From positions 248,001 to 312,000 of the forward strand of contig NZ_CANMVN010000005.1 of the NCBI RefSeq assembly GCF_947501425.1: a DNA stretch of 64,000 nucleotides, written 5' to 3'. Made by a program: the position numbers and the translations under genes. The notes beneath the pieces are model-generated. The model was not told the origin of the DNA. It was given only the letters and a program-made list of their open reading frames with translations, and searched no databases. Below are positions 52,670-60,308 of the stretch, piece by piece. Position 1 is the first letter of the stretch. The number at the start of each line of letters is the position of its first letter. The stretch comes from an uncultured Psychroserpens sp. (GTDB lineage: Bacteria > Bacteroidota > Bacteroidia > Flavobacteriales > Flavobacteriaceae).

Positions 52670-53715
52670 AAAAAGTACTATTAATTGAAGACGATGCTGT
52701 ATTACGTGAAAATACTGCCGAACTTTTAGAGCTTTGTAACTATGAAGTGATAACCGCTTCAAACGGCAAAATCGGTGTAGACAAAGTCAATCAATATGTA
52801 CCTGATATTATTATCTGTGATATTATGATGCCAGAACTTGATGGTTATGGCGTACTTGAAGCTTTGTCAAAAAAGGAAGTCACTAAATTTATCCCATTTA
52901 TTTTCTTATCTGCTAAAACCGAAAGACAAGATGTTAGAAAAGGGATGAATCTAGGTGCAGACGATTACATTACCAAACCCTTTACCGAAGATGAACTCAT
53001 TAGTGCTATTGAGAGCCGTTTAGCAAAAGTAGCTATTATCAATGATCAAAAAACAAGTCCTAAGATACAAGAGAGTTCAAATGATGAACTTAAATCATTG
53101 AATGATCTAAAGAATTTCTTTGACGATAATGGTGTGATTTTCAATTTTAATAAAAATGAAGATATTTACATTGAAGGTCACAGTTCCAACTATATCTATT
53201 TAATTACCAAAGGTGTTGTGAAATGCTATATTTTTGATGAAAAAGGCAAGGAATTAACTACTGCATTACACAAAGAAGATGACCTATTCGGATTTACATC
53301 TTTTACTGAAAACATGCCTTATCAAGAAACAGCAACAGCATTAAAAGATACTGAAGTTGTTGCCATTACAAAAACAGAACTTAATGATGTTCTGGAAAAG
53401 AATCATAAAGTTACGTTAGAGCTCATACAAATGCTAACAAGTGATTTAACCGGAATAAAAGATCAGCTTCTACAAATGGCTTATAGTTCAGTGCATAAGA
53501 AAACAGCCTCTACACTCTTAAAGTTTGCTGCTAAACTTAATAGAAAACCAGAAGATCCAATAAAAATATCTCGTAGTGATCTTGCCAGTGTTGCTGGTAT
53601 AGCTACCGAAACCTTAATTAGAACTATGACCGATTTTAAAAAGCAAGGGCTAATTGAAATGGAAGGCAGAAATATCAAGATTGCTAATCTCGAAAAATTA
53701 AAAAGCATCTATTAG
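52666..53715 (+). CDS. response regulator fused to a Crp/Fnr-type DNA-binding module
   Basis: 349 residues. The receiver domain (1-~120) has Asp9/Asp10, phospho-acceptor Asp52 (CDIMMPELDG), Ser82 and Lys104. A cyclic-nucleotide-binding-like barrel follows (~145-260: YIYLITKGVVKCYIF, EDDLFGFTSF). The Crp helix-turn-helix (~298-340) has SRSDLASVAGIATETLIRT; its recognition helix keeps Glu315 and Arg319 in the E-x3-R arrangement of FNR, which reads TTGAT half-sites. This fits the TGAT/C-N4-ATCA palindromes around it. The CNBD lacks the clear cAMP-phosphate Arg motif, so activity is likely set by phosphorylation. Confidence 0.92.
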   Translation: MKKVLLIEDDAVLRENTAELLELCNYEVITASNGKIGVDKVNQYVPDIIICDIMMPELDGYGVLEALSKKEVTKFIPFIFLSAKTERQDVRKGMNLGADDYITKPFTEDELISAIESRLAKVAIINDQKTSPKIQESSNDELKSLNDLKNFFDDNGVIFNFNKNEDIYIEGHSSNYIYLITKGVVKCYIFDEKGKELTTALHKEDDLFGFTSFTENMPYQETATALKDTEVVAITKTELNDVLEKNHKVTLELIQMLTSDLTGIKDQLLQMAYSSVHKKTASTLLKFAAKLNRKPEDPIKISRSDLASVAGIATETLIRTMTDFKKQGLIEMEGRNIKIANLEKLKSIY

Positions 53716-53736
53716 CCTTCTAATTATTTTCAAAAA

Positions 53737-53779
53737 TGATGGATATCATTTTATAACATATCGTCTCTCTGTAGCTTTG
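53737..53779 (+). promoter_or_regulatory. FNR-like site, promoter of first usp gene
   Basis: TGATGGATATCA at 53737-53748, 23 nt, then TAGCTTTG at 53772-53779, ~18 bp before the ATG. Confidence 0.85.
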
Positions 53780-53796
53780 TTAGTCTAGACAGATTG

Positions 53797-54642
53797 ATGA
53801 TGAAAAATATATTACTACCCACAGATTTTTCAGAGAATTCATGGAATGCCATCGAATATGCATTACATTATTTCCAAGATACCAAGTGCAATTTTTATTT
53901 GCTTCATGTCAACACATTGGAAAATCTTATAGTAGGTGACACGCACTATATCCCATCTCATGAAGAGATAGAAACTATTTATATCAAACCTACCAAGTCA
54001 AAACTTAAAACAATTTTAAGACGTATAAGTCAGAAATTTGACAACAATGATAATCATAAGTTCTACACGCTAACAGATTATAATTTCTTTTTAGAATCAG
54101 TAAGAACACATGTTGATGAAAAGAGAATAGATATGATTGTTATGGGTACAAAAGGAGCTTCTGGCATAAAAGAATTCATTATTGGCAGCAATGCTGGAGA
54201 TGTCATTACAAAAGTAAAATGCACCTCACTAATTGTACCTGAAAACGCAACATATGATACGTTAAAAGAGGTTGCATTTCCAACAGACTTCTCATTATCC
54301 TATGATATTCAAACACTCGAGCCTATATCTGAAATACTGAGCAAAAAAAATGCGATTCTGAGAATTCTGCATATTATTAAGAAGGATGAATCATTAAACT
54401 CAGATCAGGAAAGGAATAAAGACCTGCTCGAAGACTTTTTCGAAGGATTTGAATACAGTTTCCATTATCTCACCAATAAAAAAATAGAAGATGCTATTCA
54501 ATGCTTTGTTGAAAGTAGAGATATTGATATTATTGTGATGGTAGCCAAAAACCTAAATTATTTTCAACATTTATTGTTTCATTCCAGAGTTGAAAAAATT
54601 AGCTACCACACAGACATACCGTTTCTAGTATTACACGAATAA
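53797..54642 (+). CDS. tandem universal stress protein, copy 1
   Basis: 281 residues, two Usp domains. The first begins KNILLPTDFSENSWNAIEYA and keeps the ATP-binding loop MGTKGASGIKEFIIGSN (G-x2-G-x9-G-S/N). The second (~145 on) begins EVAFPTDFSLSYD but lacks the glycine loop, so it binds no nucleotide in the usual way. Either ATG 53797 or 53800 is the start; the TTG before is unlikely. Directly after the response regulator, with its own FNR-like promoter. Three relatives lie at 57146, 58031 and 58913. Tandem Usp proteins are typical of hypoxia and starvation responses. Confidence 0.92.
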   Translation: MMKNILLPTDFSENSWNAIEYALHYFQDTKCNFYLLHVNTLENLIVGDTHYIPSHEEIETIYIKPTKSKLKTILRRISQKFDNNDNHKFYTLTDYNFFLESVRTHVDEKRIDMIVMGTKGASGIKEFIIGSNAGDVITKVKCTSLIVPENATYDTLKEVAFPTDFSLSYDIQTLEPISEILSKKNAILRILHIIKKDESLNSDQERNKDLLEDFFEGFEYSFHYLTNKKIEDAIQCFVESRDIDIIVMVAKNLNYFQHLLFHSRVEKISYHTDIPFLVLHE

Positions 54643-54652
54643 ATATAGCACT

Positions 54653-55039
54653 ATGGAAGTTTCAGTTTTTTTAGCAAAATTTTGGGGTTGGTATCTTATG
54701 ATATTCTTTTTTATACTGAGTCTTAACCCAAAACGTATCAGGCAAATTTTTAAAGATCTTAATGATGAAAAATTTCTCATCCTTTCCTCCTTTTTGGCCA
54801 TTATTGTAGGATTATTAAACATTCAGTTTCATAATATATGGGAGTTGAGTTATAAACTAATTATTACACTCATTGGCTGGACTTCTCTTATTATAGGTTT
54901 AGCACTATTTATATTTCCTAAACCGACTGTAAAATGTTTAGACATCATAAACATCAAACTTGTTCAAGTTATATATATGCTTTTGTTTTTTGTAGGATTG
55001 TTTCTACTGAATATCAGTTATAATATCATTCTTATGTAG
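54653..55039 (+). CDS. small four-helix membrane protein
   Basis: 128 residues with four hydrophobic helices (FWGWYLMIFFFILSL; FLILSSFLAIIVGLLNI; LIITLIGWTSLIIGLALFIF; LVQVIYMLLFFVGLFLL). No conserved functional motif recognised. It starts 10 bp after the first usp gene and is probably cotranscribed from the FNR-like promoter at 53737. Confidence 0.7.
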   Translation: MEVSVFLAKFWGWYLMIFFFILSLNPKRIRQIFKDLNDEKFLILSSFLAIIVGLLNIQFHNIWELSYKLIITLIGWTSLIIGLALFIFPKPTVKCLDIINIKLVQVIYMLLFFVGLFLLNISYNIILM

Positions 55040-55055
55040 TATAAAGTACCAAAAC

Positions 55056-55098
55056 TGATAAGAATCATTTTTTTTGCTAACATGCCTTTATATATTTA
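55056..55098 (+). promoter_or_regulatory. FNR-like site, promoter of small RNA 1
   Basis: TGATAAGAATCA at 55056-55067, 23 nt, TATATTTA at 55091-55098. No ORF follows before the terminator at 55195. Confidence 0.85.
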
Positions 55099-55103
55099 AA
55101 ACA

Positions 55104-55195
55104 TCATTAAACAATGATAGTGTTGAGTGTGGAGATTCTCAACATATTGCTATTAATCAGTTAAAAGAAAGCCAAAACAATTTGGCTTTCTTTTT
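55104..55195 (+). ncRNA. predicted small RNA 1 (about 90 nt)
   Basis: The start is estimated from the -7 box; the end is the hairpin AAGAAAGCCAAA-ACAA-TTTGGCTTTCTT with a T-run (55165-55195). A 5' hairpin GTTGAG...CTCAAC has the loop TGTGGAGATT. It carries no plausible ORF. The terminator stem and a TGGRGATTCTC box are shared with small RNA 2. Targets are unknown. Confidence 0.7.
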
Positions 55196-55210
55196 ATTTT
55201 ATTCTAAAAC

Positions 55211-55253
55211 TGACGAATATCATTTTATAAAAACTATGTGGTAACTATATTTA
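55211..55253 (+). promoter_or_regulatory. FNR-like site, promoter of small RNA 2 / nrdJ leader
   Basis: TGACGAATATCA at 55211-55222, 23 nt, TATATTTA at 55246-55253. Tandem with the promoter of RNA 1, ~155 bp apart. Confidence 0.85.
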
Positions 55254-55258
55254 TATTG

Positions 55259-55340
55259 TCATTGAATATGACTATCATATTGAGATTGGGGATTCTCTAT
55301 TATTTAAGAAAGCCAAACACCTACGTTTGGCTTTCTTGGT
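55259..55340 (+). ncRNA. predicted small RNA 2 / nrdJ leader (about 80 nt)
   Basis: Contains TTGAGATTGGGGATTCTC, parallel to the box in RNA 1, and ends in a perfect 13-bp hairpin AAGAAAGCCAAAC / GTTTGGCTTTCTT. The T-run after it is short (GGTTT), so termination may be partial, with read-through into nrdJ, whose ATG is 16 bp downstream. It may be a small RNA, an attenuating leader, or both. Confidence 0.6.
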
Positions 55341-55353
55341 TTAATGAAGTCAA

Positions 55354-57072
55354 ATGAATGTATTTACAAATAATGCCATCCAAATATTAGAAGACAGATA
55401 TCTTCTTAAAGATAAGAATGGTGTTTTAATTGAAACACCTGATGAACTCTTACGCCGAGTCGCTACTCATGTTTCTAGTTGCGAACATCACCAAAAAAAG
55501 CACTATAAGCAGCGATTTTATGAATTATTAAGTTCATTGAAATTCTTACCCAATTCGCCAACACTAATGAATGCTGGTTGTGAAAATGGTCAATTAAGTG
55601 CCTGCTTTGTATTACCTATTGAAGATAGTCTTGACAGCATATTTACTACTCTAAAAAATGCCGCATTAATTCATCAAAGCGGAGGTGGTACTGGATTCAA
55701 TTTTTCTAAACTACGGCCTAAGGACGATATAGTAAGCTCAACCAGCGGAACCACATCAGGACCTGTAGCATTCATGAAAATATATGATGCTGCTACTGAA
55801 TATGTAAAACAAGGAGGCAAACGACGAGGTGCCAATATGGGCATATTAAATATTAATCATCCAGATATTGAAGAATTTATCTCCTGCAAATCTTCTAAAA
55901 AAGCTATTGAAAATTTCAATATTTCTGTAGGTATTACTGATGACTTCATGAAAGCGGTAAAACACAATAAGGACTGGCATTTGGTTAATCCCAGAACTAA
56001 AGACGTCTCTAAAACACTACCTGCAAAACAACTTTGGAAGAGTATTGTTGAGGAAGCCTGGCGAACTGGTGATCCTGGTTTGATTTTTTTAGATACGATA
56101 AATACAAGTAATCCAACACCAAAACTTGGAAATATACAATCTACAAACCCATGTGGCGAAGTCCCACTACTGGATTTTGAAAGTTGTAACCTTGGATCTA
56201 TAAATCTCTCTAAAATGATCTTGCACAATAAAGGACAACTACAGATAGATTGGGAAGAGTTATCCAAAACTGTTCAACTTTCCATTCGCTTTTTAGATAA
56301 TATTATTACGCTCAACCATTACCTGTTACCAGATATAAAATCCATAACGACAGCTAACAGAAAAATTGGCTTAGGGGTTATGGGATGGGCAGAATTACTT
56401 ATGCTACTCGATATTCCTTATGCCTCAACAAAAGCTATTGCACTTGGCGAAGATGTTATGAAGTTTATTAAAGCTGAAAGTTACAAGGCTTCAAAACTAC
56501 TTGCTGAAGAACGTTCTACGTTTCCTAACTGGAATAATAGCTTTTATTTTCCTGACAACAAATTAAGAAATGCTACTTGTAACAGTATAGCTCCAACAGG
56601 TACTATATCAGTCATAGCCAACACTTCCTATTCTATAGAACCTTTGTTTGCGCTGGCTTTTAAACGTGTTGGAATTTTAGGCAATAAAACACAAACAGAG
56701 ATCAATACTGTGTTTCTTCAGAAAATGAAAACACTCAATTTATGGACTAATGAACTAAAGAATAAAGTTTTTGAAACAGGAAGTATAAAAAATGCTTCAT
56801 CGGTTCCTGAACACATCAAATCCATTTTTCAGACGAGTTTAGATATACATTGGTCTTTCCATTTGCTTCATCAAAAAGCGTTTCAAAAACACACAGACAA
56901 TGCAGTTTCTAAAACCATTAATCTACCTGAAGATGTAACTGTAGATGATGTTTCTAAAATCTTCTTTACAGCATGGCAATATGAACTCAAAGGCATAACA
57001 ATTTATCGTTATGGTAGCAGAGATCATCAAGTATTACAGAAATGTAGTCTTAACAACACCAAAGATTGTTAG
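55354..57072 (+). CDS. nrdJ: class II (adenosylcobalamin-dependent) ribonucleotide reductase
   Basis: 572 residues. The N-terminus has PNSPTLMNAG and the redox Cys84 (LSACFVLP). The radical Cys267 lies in NPCGE, and its partner Cys278 in FESCNLGSINLS, 11 residues later, as in NrdJ. C-terminal Cys residues (QKCSLNNTKDC) could act as the shuttle. No ATP-cone is present in this polypeptide; an ATP-cone protein is encoded at 60309. NrdJ makes deoxynucleotides without oxygen, in line with an oxygen-responsive regulon. ATG 55354 directly follows the leader hairpin. Cofactor dependence is inferred from family. Confidence 0.88.
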   Translation: MNVFTNNAIQILEDRYLLKDKNGVLIETPDELLRRVATHVSSCEHHQKKHYKQRFYELLSSLKFLPNSPTLMNAGCENGQLSACFVLPIEDSLDSIFTTLKNAALIHQSGGGTGFNFSKLRPKDDIVSSTSGTTSGPVAFMKIYDAATEYVKQGGKRRGANMGILNINHPDIEEFISCKSSKKAIENFNISVGITDDFMKAVKHNKDWHLVNPRTKDVSKTLPAKQLWKSIVEEAWRTGDPGLIFLDTINTSNPTPKLGNIQSTNPCGEVPLLDFESCNLGSINLSKMILHNKGQLQIDWEELSKTVQLSIRFLDNIITLNHYLLPDIKSITTANRKIGLGVMGWAELLMLLDIPYASTKAIALGEDVMKFIKAESYKASKLLAEERSTFPNWNNSFYFPDNKLRNATCNSIAPTGTISVIANTSYSIEPLFALAFKRVGILGNKTQTEINTVFLQKMKTLNLWTNELKNKVFETGSIKNASSVPEHIKSIFQTSLDIHWSFHLLHQKAFQKHTDNAVSKTINLPEDVTVDDVSKIFFTAWQYELKGITIYRYGSRDHQVLQKCSLNNTKDC

Positions 57073-57085
57073 TTTTCTAAAAGCC

Positions 57086-57128
57086 TGATATTCGTCATTG
57101 TTTTCTCGTCTTACAGACATTACATTTA
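57086..57128 (+). promoter_or_regulatory. FNR-like site, promoter of three usp genes
   Basis: TGATATTCGTCA at 57086-57097, 23 nt, TACATTTA at 57121-57128; this places the start of the next gene at ATG 57146. Confidence 0.85.
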
Positions 57129-57145
57129 AAGTAAATTATAAGACC

Positions 57146-58000
57146 ATGAGAAATGTTTTAATACCAACAGATTTTTCAGATAATGCAATGAACGCCATAA
57201 AATATGCATTAGAACTATTTAAGTATGAGAGAACTAATATGTATTTTTTGCATACCTATCAAGATGAAGTTTACAAAGACATTGAGCTTATAAAAACAGA
57301 GTCTATAGAATCTCTAATTGAAGAGCGACGCAAAAGTTCTGAAGAGCAACTAAGCACATTACTACAAACTGTTAAAACACGATCTCCTAATCCGAGACAT
57401 CATTACCAAACCATGTCTGCATATAACGCTTTAGTGGATGAGATTGATCTCATTTCCGAAGGAAAAAACATTGATGTTATAGTCATGGGTACTAAAGGAG
57501 CAACCAATGATAAATCATTAACTTTTGGTAGTAACACCTTACAAGTGTTAAGATATGTAAGTTGTCCTGTACTGTCTATTCCTGCGAATTATGAATACAC
57601 GCAACCAAAACATATCGTGTTCCCAACAAATTATATGATTCCGTATAAGAGACGAGAATTGAACTTGCTCTGTGAAATGGCGTCCCCTTATCGAGCTAAA
57701 ATTGTAATGCTTTACATTTCTAAAAGTCAAAAATTATCACGACGTCAAGAAGATAACAAACGATTCTTAACAGAAGAGCTTTGTAAAAACAGTCTGGATT
57801 TTAAAACTGTTGAAAATAAAAATATTGTCAATGCCATTTTCACTTACATCAAAGAGGAACATGCAGATATGCTGGTCATGGTCAATACAAGACATTCCTT
57901 TTTAGAACACATACTATTTCAATCTGCAATAGATGAAATGGCTCTTAATATTGATATTCCATTTTTAGCAATGCAAAATATAAAACGAACAATTGTATAA
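57146..58000 (+). CDS. tandem universal stress protein, copy 2
   Basis: 284 residues. ATG 57146 begins MRNVLIPTDFSDNAMNAIKYA; in-frame extension to 57098 would overlap the -7 box. The first domain keeps MGTKGATNDKSLTFGSN, a variant of the ATP loop; the second (HIVFPTNYMIPYKRRELN) has lost it. First of three usp genes in a row. It differs from copy 1 throughout, so the duplications are old. Confidence 0.92.
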   Translation: MRNVLIPTDFSDNAMNAIKYALELFKYERTNMYFLHTYQDEVYKDIELIKTESIESLIEERRKSSEEQLSTLLQTVKTRSPNPRHHYQTMSAYNALVDEIDLISEGKNIDVIVMGTKGATNDKSLTFGSNTLQVLRYVSCPVLSIPANYEYTQPKHIVFPTNYMIPYKRRELNLLCEMASPYRAKIVMLYISKSQKLSRRQEDNKRFLTEELCKNSLDFKTVENKNIVNAIFTYIKEEHADMLVMVNTRHSFLEHILFQSAIDEMALNIDIPFLAMQNIKRTIV

Positions 58001-58030
58001 CTATTGAGTACACCATTAAAATTTAGTATC

Positions 58031-58873
58031 ATGAAACGAATATTATTACCTACCGATTTTTCAGATAATTCCTGGAATGCTATCAAATATGCACTTCAGT
58101 TGTTTAAAGATGAAACATGTAATTTCACGTTGTTAAACACCTACACACCAATTATTTATCAATTAGAGGCGGCCCAGCTTTATATGGCTCAACACGGATT
58201 GGAAAATGCCATGAAAGAAGTGTCTAAAAAAGGATTGGAAAAAATTCAGGAACGTATCGATACTGAATTTAAGAATCCCAATCATACGTTCTCCAGAATA
58301 TCGGCGTTTAACACCCTTACCGACGAGATCAATGAGTTACACAGCGGACATGTTATGGACATGATCATAATGGGTACTAAAGGTGCTTCTGGCATACAAG
58401 AAGTCTTATTTGGATCTAACACCATCCACATTATAAAAAAAGCAAAATGTCCAGTATTGGCCATTCCAAGTGATTTTGATTTTGAAGCACCACACGAGAT
58501 CTTATTCCCTTCTGATTATCAGGTAGCATTTCAGGAAAGTCATATAAAACCCATTTTAGATATCACAAATAGATTTTATTCGAGAGTGAATATATTGCAT
58601 GTATCGAAAGGAAATGAGTTAACCGAAGAACAAGAACAAAATAAACATCGGTTATTAAATTATTTAAAAAAGACAGAACATTTGTTCCATATCGTAACTC
58701 ATAAAAACATTCCGGAAGCCATTGCTGATTTTCAGTTGAAATCAAAAATAAACTTGTTGGTCATGCTTAACAACAAGCATTCATTCTTTGAAAACCTGTT
58801 CTTTAAGTCTAACATAAAGCATATTGGATTTCATTTGAACATCCCATTTTTAGTTATACCATCAAAACTATGA
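58031..58873 (+). CDS. tandem universal stress protein, copy 3
   Basis: 280 residues from ATG 58031 (MKRILLPTDFSDNSWNAIKY). First domain with an intact loop MGTKGASGIQEVLFGSN; second domain (EILFPSDYQVAF) degenerate. 30 bp after copy 2 and 39 bp before copy 4, with no FNR-like site of its own, so it depends on the promoter at 57086. Sits in the cytoplasm; no signal peptide. Confidence 0.92.
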   Translation: MKRILLPTDFSDNSWNAIKYALQLFKDETCNFTLLNTYTPIIYQLEAAQLYMAQHGLENAMKEVSKKGLEKIQERIDTEFKNPNHTFSRISAFNTLTDEINELHSGHVMDMIIMGTKGASGIQEVLFGSNTIHIIKKAKCPVLAIPSDFDFEAPHEILFPSDYQVAFQESHIKPILDITNRFYSRVNILHVSKGNELTEEQEQNKHRLLNYLKKTEHLFHIVTHKNIPEAIADFQLKSKINLLVMLNNKHSFFENLFFKSNIKHIGFHLNIPFLVIPSKL

Positions 58874-58912
58874 CACAAGGCGCATGTTAATCTAACATTA
58901 AATACAAATATC

Positions 58913-59743
58913 ATGAGAAAGAGCATATTATTACCCACAGATTTTTCAGATAACGCTTGGAGTGCAGCCATCTATGCATTGAAATTATTTAGCGATGAGG
59001 AATGTACATTTTACTTCTTACATTCCACAAAAATGAAAGTGTCTACAATGTCTAATTTTTCGAATAAATTATTGAATATCATGACAGAATCTGCCATGAA
59101 AGATCTTAATGATTTAAAAGACATGGCAGAATCTACAAATGCCAATGCTAATCATAATTTTGAAATCATCTTAAGTGCATCAGATTTACAAGATGCTATT
59201 GATATGGCAATCACCAAGTATGGTATTAACCTTGTTGTTATGGGAACGAAAGGTGCTACTGGAGCTAAAGAAATTTTCTTTGGAAGCAATACCGTAAAGA
59301 TTATAAAAAAAACCAAGCTCTGCCCTATTTTGATTGTACCAGATGAATTCGAATTCACACCACCTAATCAAATTGCTTTCCCTACCGACTTTAGTAGATG
59401 CTATGGTGATCGAGAACTCAAGTTCTTAAGAGATCTTGTTGAGCTATACGACTCAAAAATTAGAGTGGTTTGTATTCTTTCTAAAGACATGCTCACTGGT
59501 GTACAGGAATATAACATGACCATGCTTGAAAGCTATTTAGAAGATTATGACTACAGTTTTCATTTCATGCCAAACTATGCGAAAAAGTCTGAGGAAATCA
59601 ACGACTTTATAGAACTTCTTGAAATAAATATGCTAGCCATGGTGAATTACAAACACAGCTTTATTGAAAGCATTGTCAAAGAACCTGTGATAAAAAAAAT
59701 AGGATTTCACCCATTAGTTCCATTTTTCGTTATCCCAGATTAA
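58913..59743 (+). CDS. tandem universal stress protein, copy 4
   Basis: 276 residues from ATG 58913 (MRKSILLPTDFSDNAWSAAI). First domain with MGTKGATGAKEIFFGSN; second (QIAFPTDFSRCYGDRELK) without the glycine loop. Last of the three-gene usp run; the next FNR-like site begins 6 bp after its stop, so the following gene is a separate unit. Four Usp proteins in 6 kb is unusually many. Confidence 0.92.
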   Translation: MRKSILLPTDFSDNAWSAAIYALKLFSDEECTFYFLHSTKMKVSTMSNFSNKLLNIMTESAMKDLNDLKDMAESTNANANHNFEIILSASDLQDAIDMAITKYGINLVVMGTKGATGAKEIFFGSNTVKIIKKTKLCPILIVPDEFEFTPPNQIAFPTDFSRCYGDRELKFLRDLVELYDSKIRVVCILSKDMLTGVQEYNMTMLESYLEDYDYSFHFMPNYAKKSEEINDFIELLEINMLAMVNYKHSFIESIVKEPVIKKIGFHPLVPFFVIPD

Positions 59744-59748
59744 TGAGT

Positions 59749-59791
59749 TGATAATTATCATTTTAATTGGAGTATTCAATATGTAGATTTA
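59749..59791 (+). promoter_or_regulatory. FNR-like site, promoter of the 59820 gene
   Basis: TGATAATTATCA at 59749-59760 (the same 12-mer as at 44827), 23 nt, TAGATTTA at 59784-59791. Confidence 0.85.
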
Positions 59792-59819
59792 TTAATGTAT
59801 CATTTAAAACACGACCACT

Positions 59820-60227
59820 ATGAAAAATACAGGTATATGGATAGATAAAGAAAAAGCTCATATAGTTTTTATTAAAGACGAAAAAGAAACTTTAAAAACC
59901 ATTTCATCCAATATTGAGCATTACCGTCCACACGGCGGATCTGGAACACGTTTTAAAGGCGGACCGCAAGACGTGGTGCAAGACAGTAAATATTCTGAAC
60001 GCGAAAAACACCAGCTCAAAAATTACTTCAAAAATATTGCTGCTGAAATTAAAGATGCAGATCGACTTGTAATTTTTGGTCCTGCTGGCACTAATGAAAA
60101 ATTATACAATGAACTGCGCGATAGCTACAAAGCATTAAGCGCAAAAGTTAAAGGCGTAAAAAAAGCCGATAGCATGACAAACAATCAAGTTATTGCATGG
60201 GTAAGACACTTCTTTGAATCAAATTGA
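59820..60227 (+). CDS. small alpha/beta protein, possibly eRF1/Dom34 domain-3-like
   Basis: 135 residues. It begins NTGIWIDKEKAHIVFIKDEKE, has a Gly-rich loop (HGGSGTRFKGGPQDV), then helices and strand ADRLVIFGPAGTNEKLYNEL, and ends with a helix (TNNQVIAWVRHFFES). The strand order and the FGPAGTNEKL loop recall the third domain of eRF1/Dom34-like ribosome-rescue proteins, known in bacteria as baeRF-type. This is a weak match by eye. First gene of a unit that may continue to 62534. Confidence 0.5.
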   Translation: MKNTGIWIDKEKAHIVFIKDEKETLKTISSNIEHYRPHGGSGTRFKGGPQDVVQDSKYSEREKHQLKNYFKNIAAEIKDADRLVIFGPAGTNEKLYNELRDSYKALSAKVKGVKKADSMTNNQVIAWVRHFFESN

Positions 60228-60308
60228 TATGCATTCATGTTAATATGAGTTGATGAAGTAAAATAGCAGTAATCACTGTGGTTATGACAGCTTTCTAAAA
60301 ACAGAAAC

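Noticed and set aside
55056-55353. Cobalamin riboswitch before nrdJ
   Set aside because: The leader is too short and I see no B12 box; the two repeated hairpins look like terminators of separate short RNAs.
57098-57145. Longer N-terminus for usp copy 2
   Set aside because: The extra 16 codons overlap the -7 box at 57121-57128; the Usp pattern starts at ATG 57146.
60228-60308. Possible FNR-like site before the ATP-cone gene (TGATGAAGTAAA)
   Set aside because: The right half-site is missing and no TAnnTTT box stands at 23 nt.
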